This document shows positions 62,850-64,000 of a stretch of DNA of 64,000 bases, one piece after another (position 1 is the stretch's first letter; every line of letters begins with the position of its first letter). The notes beneath the pieces were generated by a model. That model worked only from the letters and a program-made list of their open reading frames with translations, had not been told where the DNA came from and searched no databases. The stretch covers positions 30,384,716 to 30,448,715 of the forward strand of contig OZ022258.1 of the NCBI GenBank assembly GCA_963978905.1, written 5' to 3'. Origin of the DNA: Trichostrongylus colubriformis. Taxonomy: Eukaryota; Nematoda; Chromadorea; Rhabditida; Trichostrongylidae. Both the position numbers and the translations under genes were made by a program.

Positions 62850-64000
62850 GTACATCATGTCCCAAAGAGAGCATCTGGATGGCTTCGCTCGAGGAAGGAA
62901 CATAGGGAAAGCCGAAGAATCTCGAACCATGACGAGTGTAGTCCAGGAGTTCGCCATCGCTTACGCGTTGTTTCACGTGCATGGAGAGCGTTCCGAACTT
63001 TTAGTACTGCTGCCCAAAGACGGAGAGGTGGCCGATCAAGGACAACTACACCAAGGGGCGACCGCTATATTGTGCAATAGGCAGATCCTCGTCAGTCGGC
63101 TTCAGCTATTGCAACGACGTTTAGTAGGACTCTAGGGCAAGCAATCTCACGCATCACAGTGGTAAGACGACTACATGCGGTGGTTTCTTCGCCCGACGAC
63201 CGTGACGTTGTGTTCCTTTGACCCGCATCGGCGAAACCGTTTGGGCCGCATTCGTAGCCAACCGTATGAGATTTTTGGCACATCCGCGTCAATGGAAAGA
63301 TACGCATCGATTGGGAGAATGAGCGCATCGGCGCATCCGCGATTTGAGAGATTCGGCGCATCGGCGTCAAGCATAAGATATATATCGATGGAGAAATTCA
63401 GCGCATCGGCGCATCCGCGATTTGAGAGATTCGGCCCATCGGCGTCATCAATAGGATGCGTATCGACCGAGAAAATGAGAGAATCGGCGCATCCGCGATT
63501 TTGGCTATTTCCCAAAATCATGATAGAACATTGACTAGATATAGAGAATGGGGAAGTCGCCAATCCGCCGATCCGCTGCTCTGCCGATCCGCCGATTCAT
63601 TTGCGTATGAACGCAGCCTTACGGTGGTGCTAGGAGCATGGCGAATGGACCGATGAGGAATAGACCGTGTGCTCTTTTTGGATGAGAGCAGGTTCACTTG
63701 CAGTGAATCTGGACGCACTCTCATATGGCGAGAGGTGGGAACACGCAACTCCCCCGTAAACATTGTCGAACGTGATCGTTCTGGTGGTCGAGGTTTTATG
63801 GTATGGAGAGGCATCATGTTGCATGGCCGTGCTGACCAATTTTTTGAGCATGGAGCCCTCACCAATCAGCGTTACTACGACGAGATTCTCCTACATCATG
63901 TCCGTCTTTTCAGAGTTGCAATCGGCTATGACTTCATTTTCATAGATGACAATGCGCGACCGCACGGAACAGCACAGGTGGAGGAGCTCCTGAAACGAGA
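62850..64000 (+). pseudogene. Tc1-like transposase, disrupted
   Basis: The N-terminal third lies at 62,857-63,228 in changing frames: HLDGFARGRNIGKAEESRT, then a second frame with the helix-turn-helix region, and FARRP followed by a stop. After a MITE insertion the catalytic half resumes at about 63,625: VLFLDESRFTCSESGRTLIW, GRGFMVWRGIML, and FIFIDDNARPHGTAQVEELL, running off the window. DES and DDN are the first two catalytic acidic positions of the Tc1/mariner DDE family. Stops and frame shifts make it inactive. Confidence 0.8.
63232..63622. mobile_element. MITE inserted in the Tc1-like transposase
   Basis: Between the two transposase halves. Ends resemble GGGCCGCATTCGTAGCC and TGAACGCAGCCTTACGG. 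The interior repeats GCGCATCCGCGATTTGAGAG three times at about 100-bp spacing. It is related to the 36.5-38.4 kb cluster. Confidence 0.65.

Overview
This is a eukaryotic nuclear window, most likely from a parasitic clade V (strongylid, hookworm-like) nematode. The evidence is short introns ending in TTTTCAG-type acceptors, three near-copies of the nematode spliced leader SL1, an SL-type acceptor just upstream of a start codon, and remains of RTE-like, CR1/jockey-like, mariner and Tc1-like elements. The species cannot be named from sequence alone. There is no sign of a bacterial operon, rRNA or CRISPR.

Bases 1 to about 18,390 are one tandem array of 131 tRNA-Tyr-type genes, all on the + strand. 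Each body is exactly 83 nt including a 10-nt intron, and each spacer is exactly 47 or 68 nt, so no indel is seen in 18.2 kb. Each copy has A and B boxes and its own T4 or T5 Pol III terminator. The array enters from outside the window. In 25 copies the anticodon is CTA, which would read the amber codon UAG; in 11 of these the 3' half and B box are intact. A block of about 6.3 kb recurs 8,971 bp downstream with shared private mutations. The overlapping short reading frames across this array are translations of the tRNAs, not proteins.

From 18.4 to 23.2 kb there are exon-like fragments of a basic, proline-rich protein gene (one fragment inverted), an SL1-like 22-mer, a foldback element and one copy of a dispersed repeat. 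From 24.65 to 29.79 kb (minus strand) lies the best gene: a four-exon homologue of CNPPD1 (cyclin Pas1/PHO80-domain protein 1), which closes in frame at 332 residues. Its first intron holds a dead RTE-like retrotransposon end and its second a MITE.

From 30 to 43.4 kb the window is mostly repeats: palindromic MITEs, a hairpin-bearing 117-bp satellite, and a dispersed family that carries SL1-like sequence. A candidate secreted lipocalin-like gene begins on + at 43.97 kb, and an unresolved minus-strand coding block lies at 46.3-47.2 kb. From 50.4 to 51.6 kb there are nested palindromes, including a TTAA-flanked element. A 5'-truncated non-LTR retrotransposon with an uninterrupted reverse transcriptase frame occupies 53.7-56.2 kb. 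A minus-strand type I membrane protein gene (last three exons, 59.2 to 56.7 kb) has a foldback element in an intron. Upstream of it lie a palindromic pair of mariner ends and, at the window end, a Tc1-like transposase broken by a MITE.
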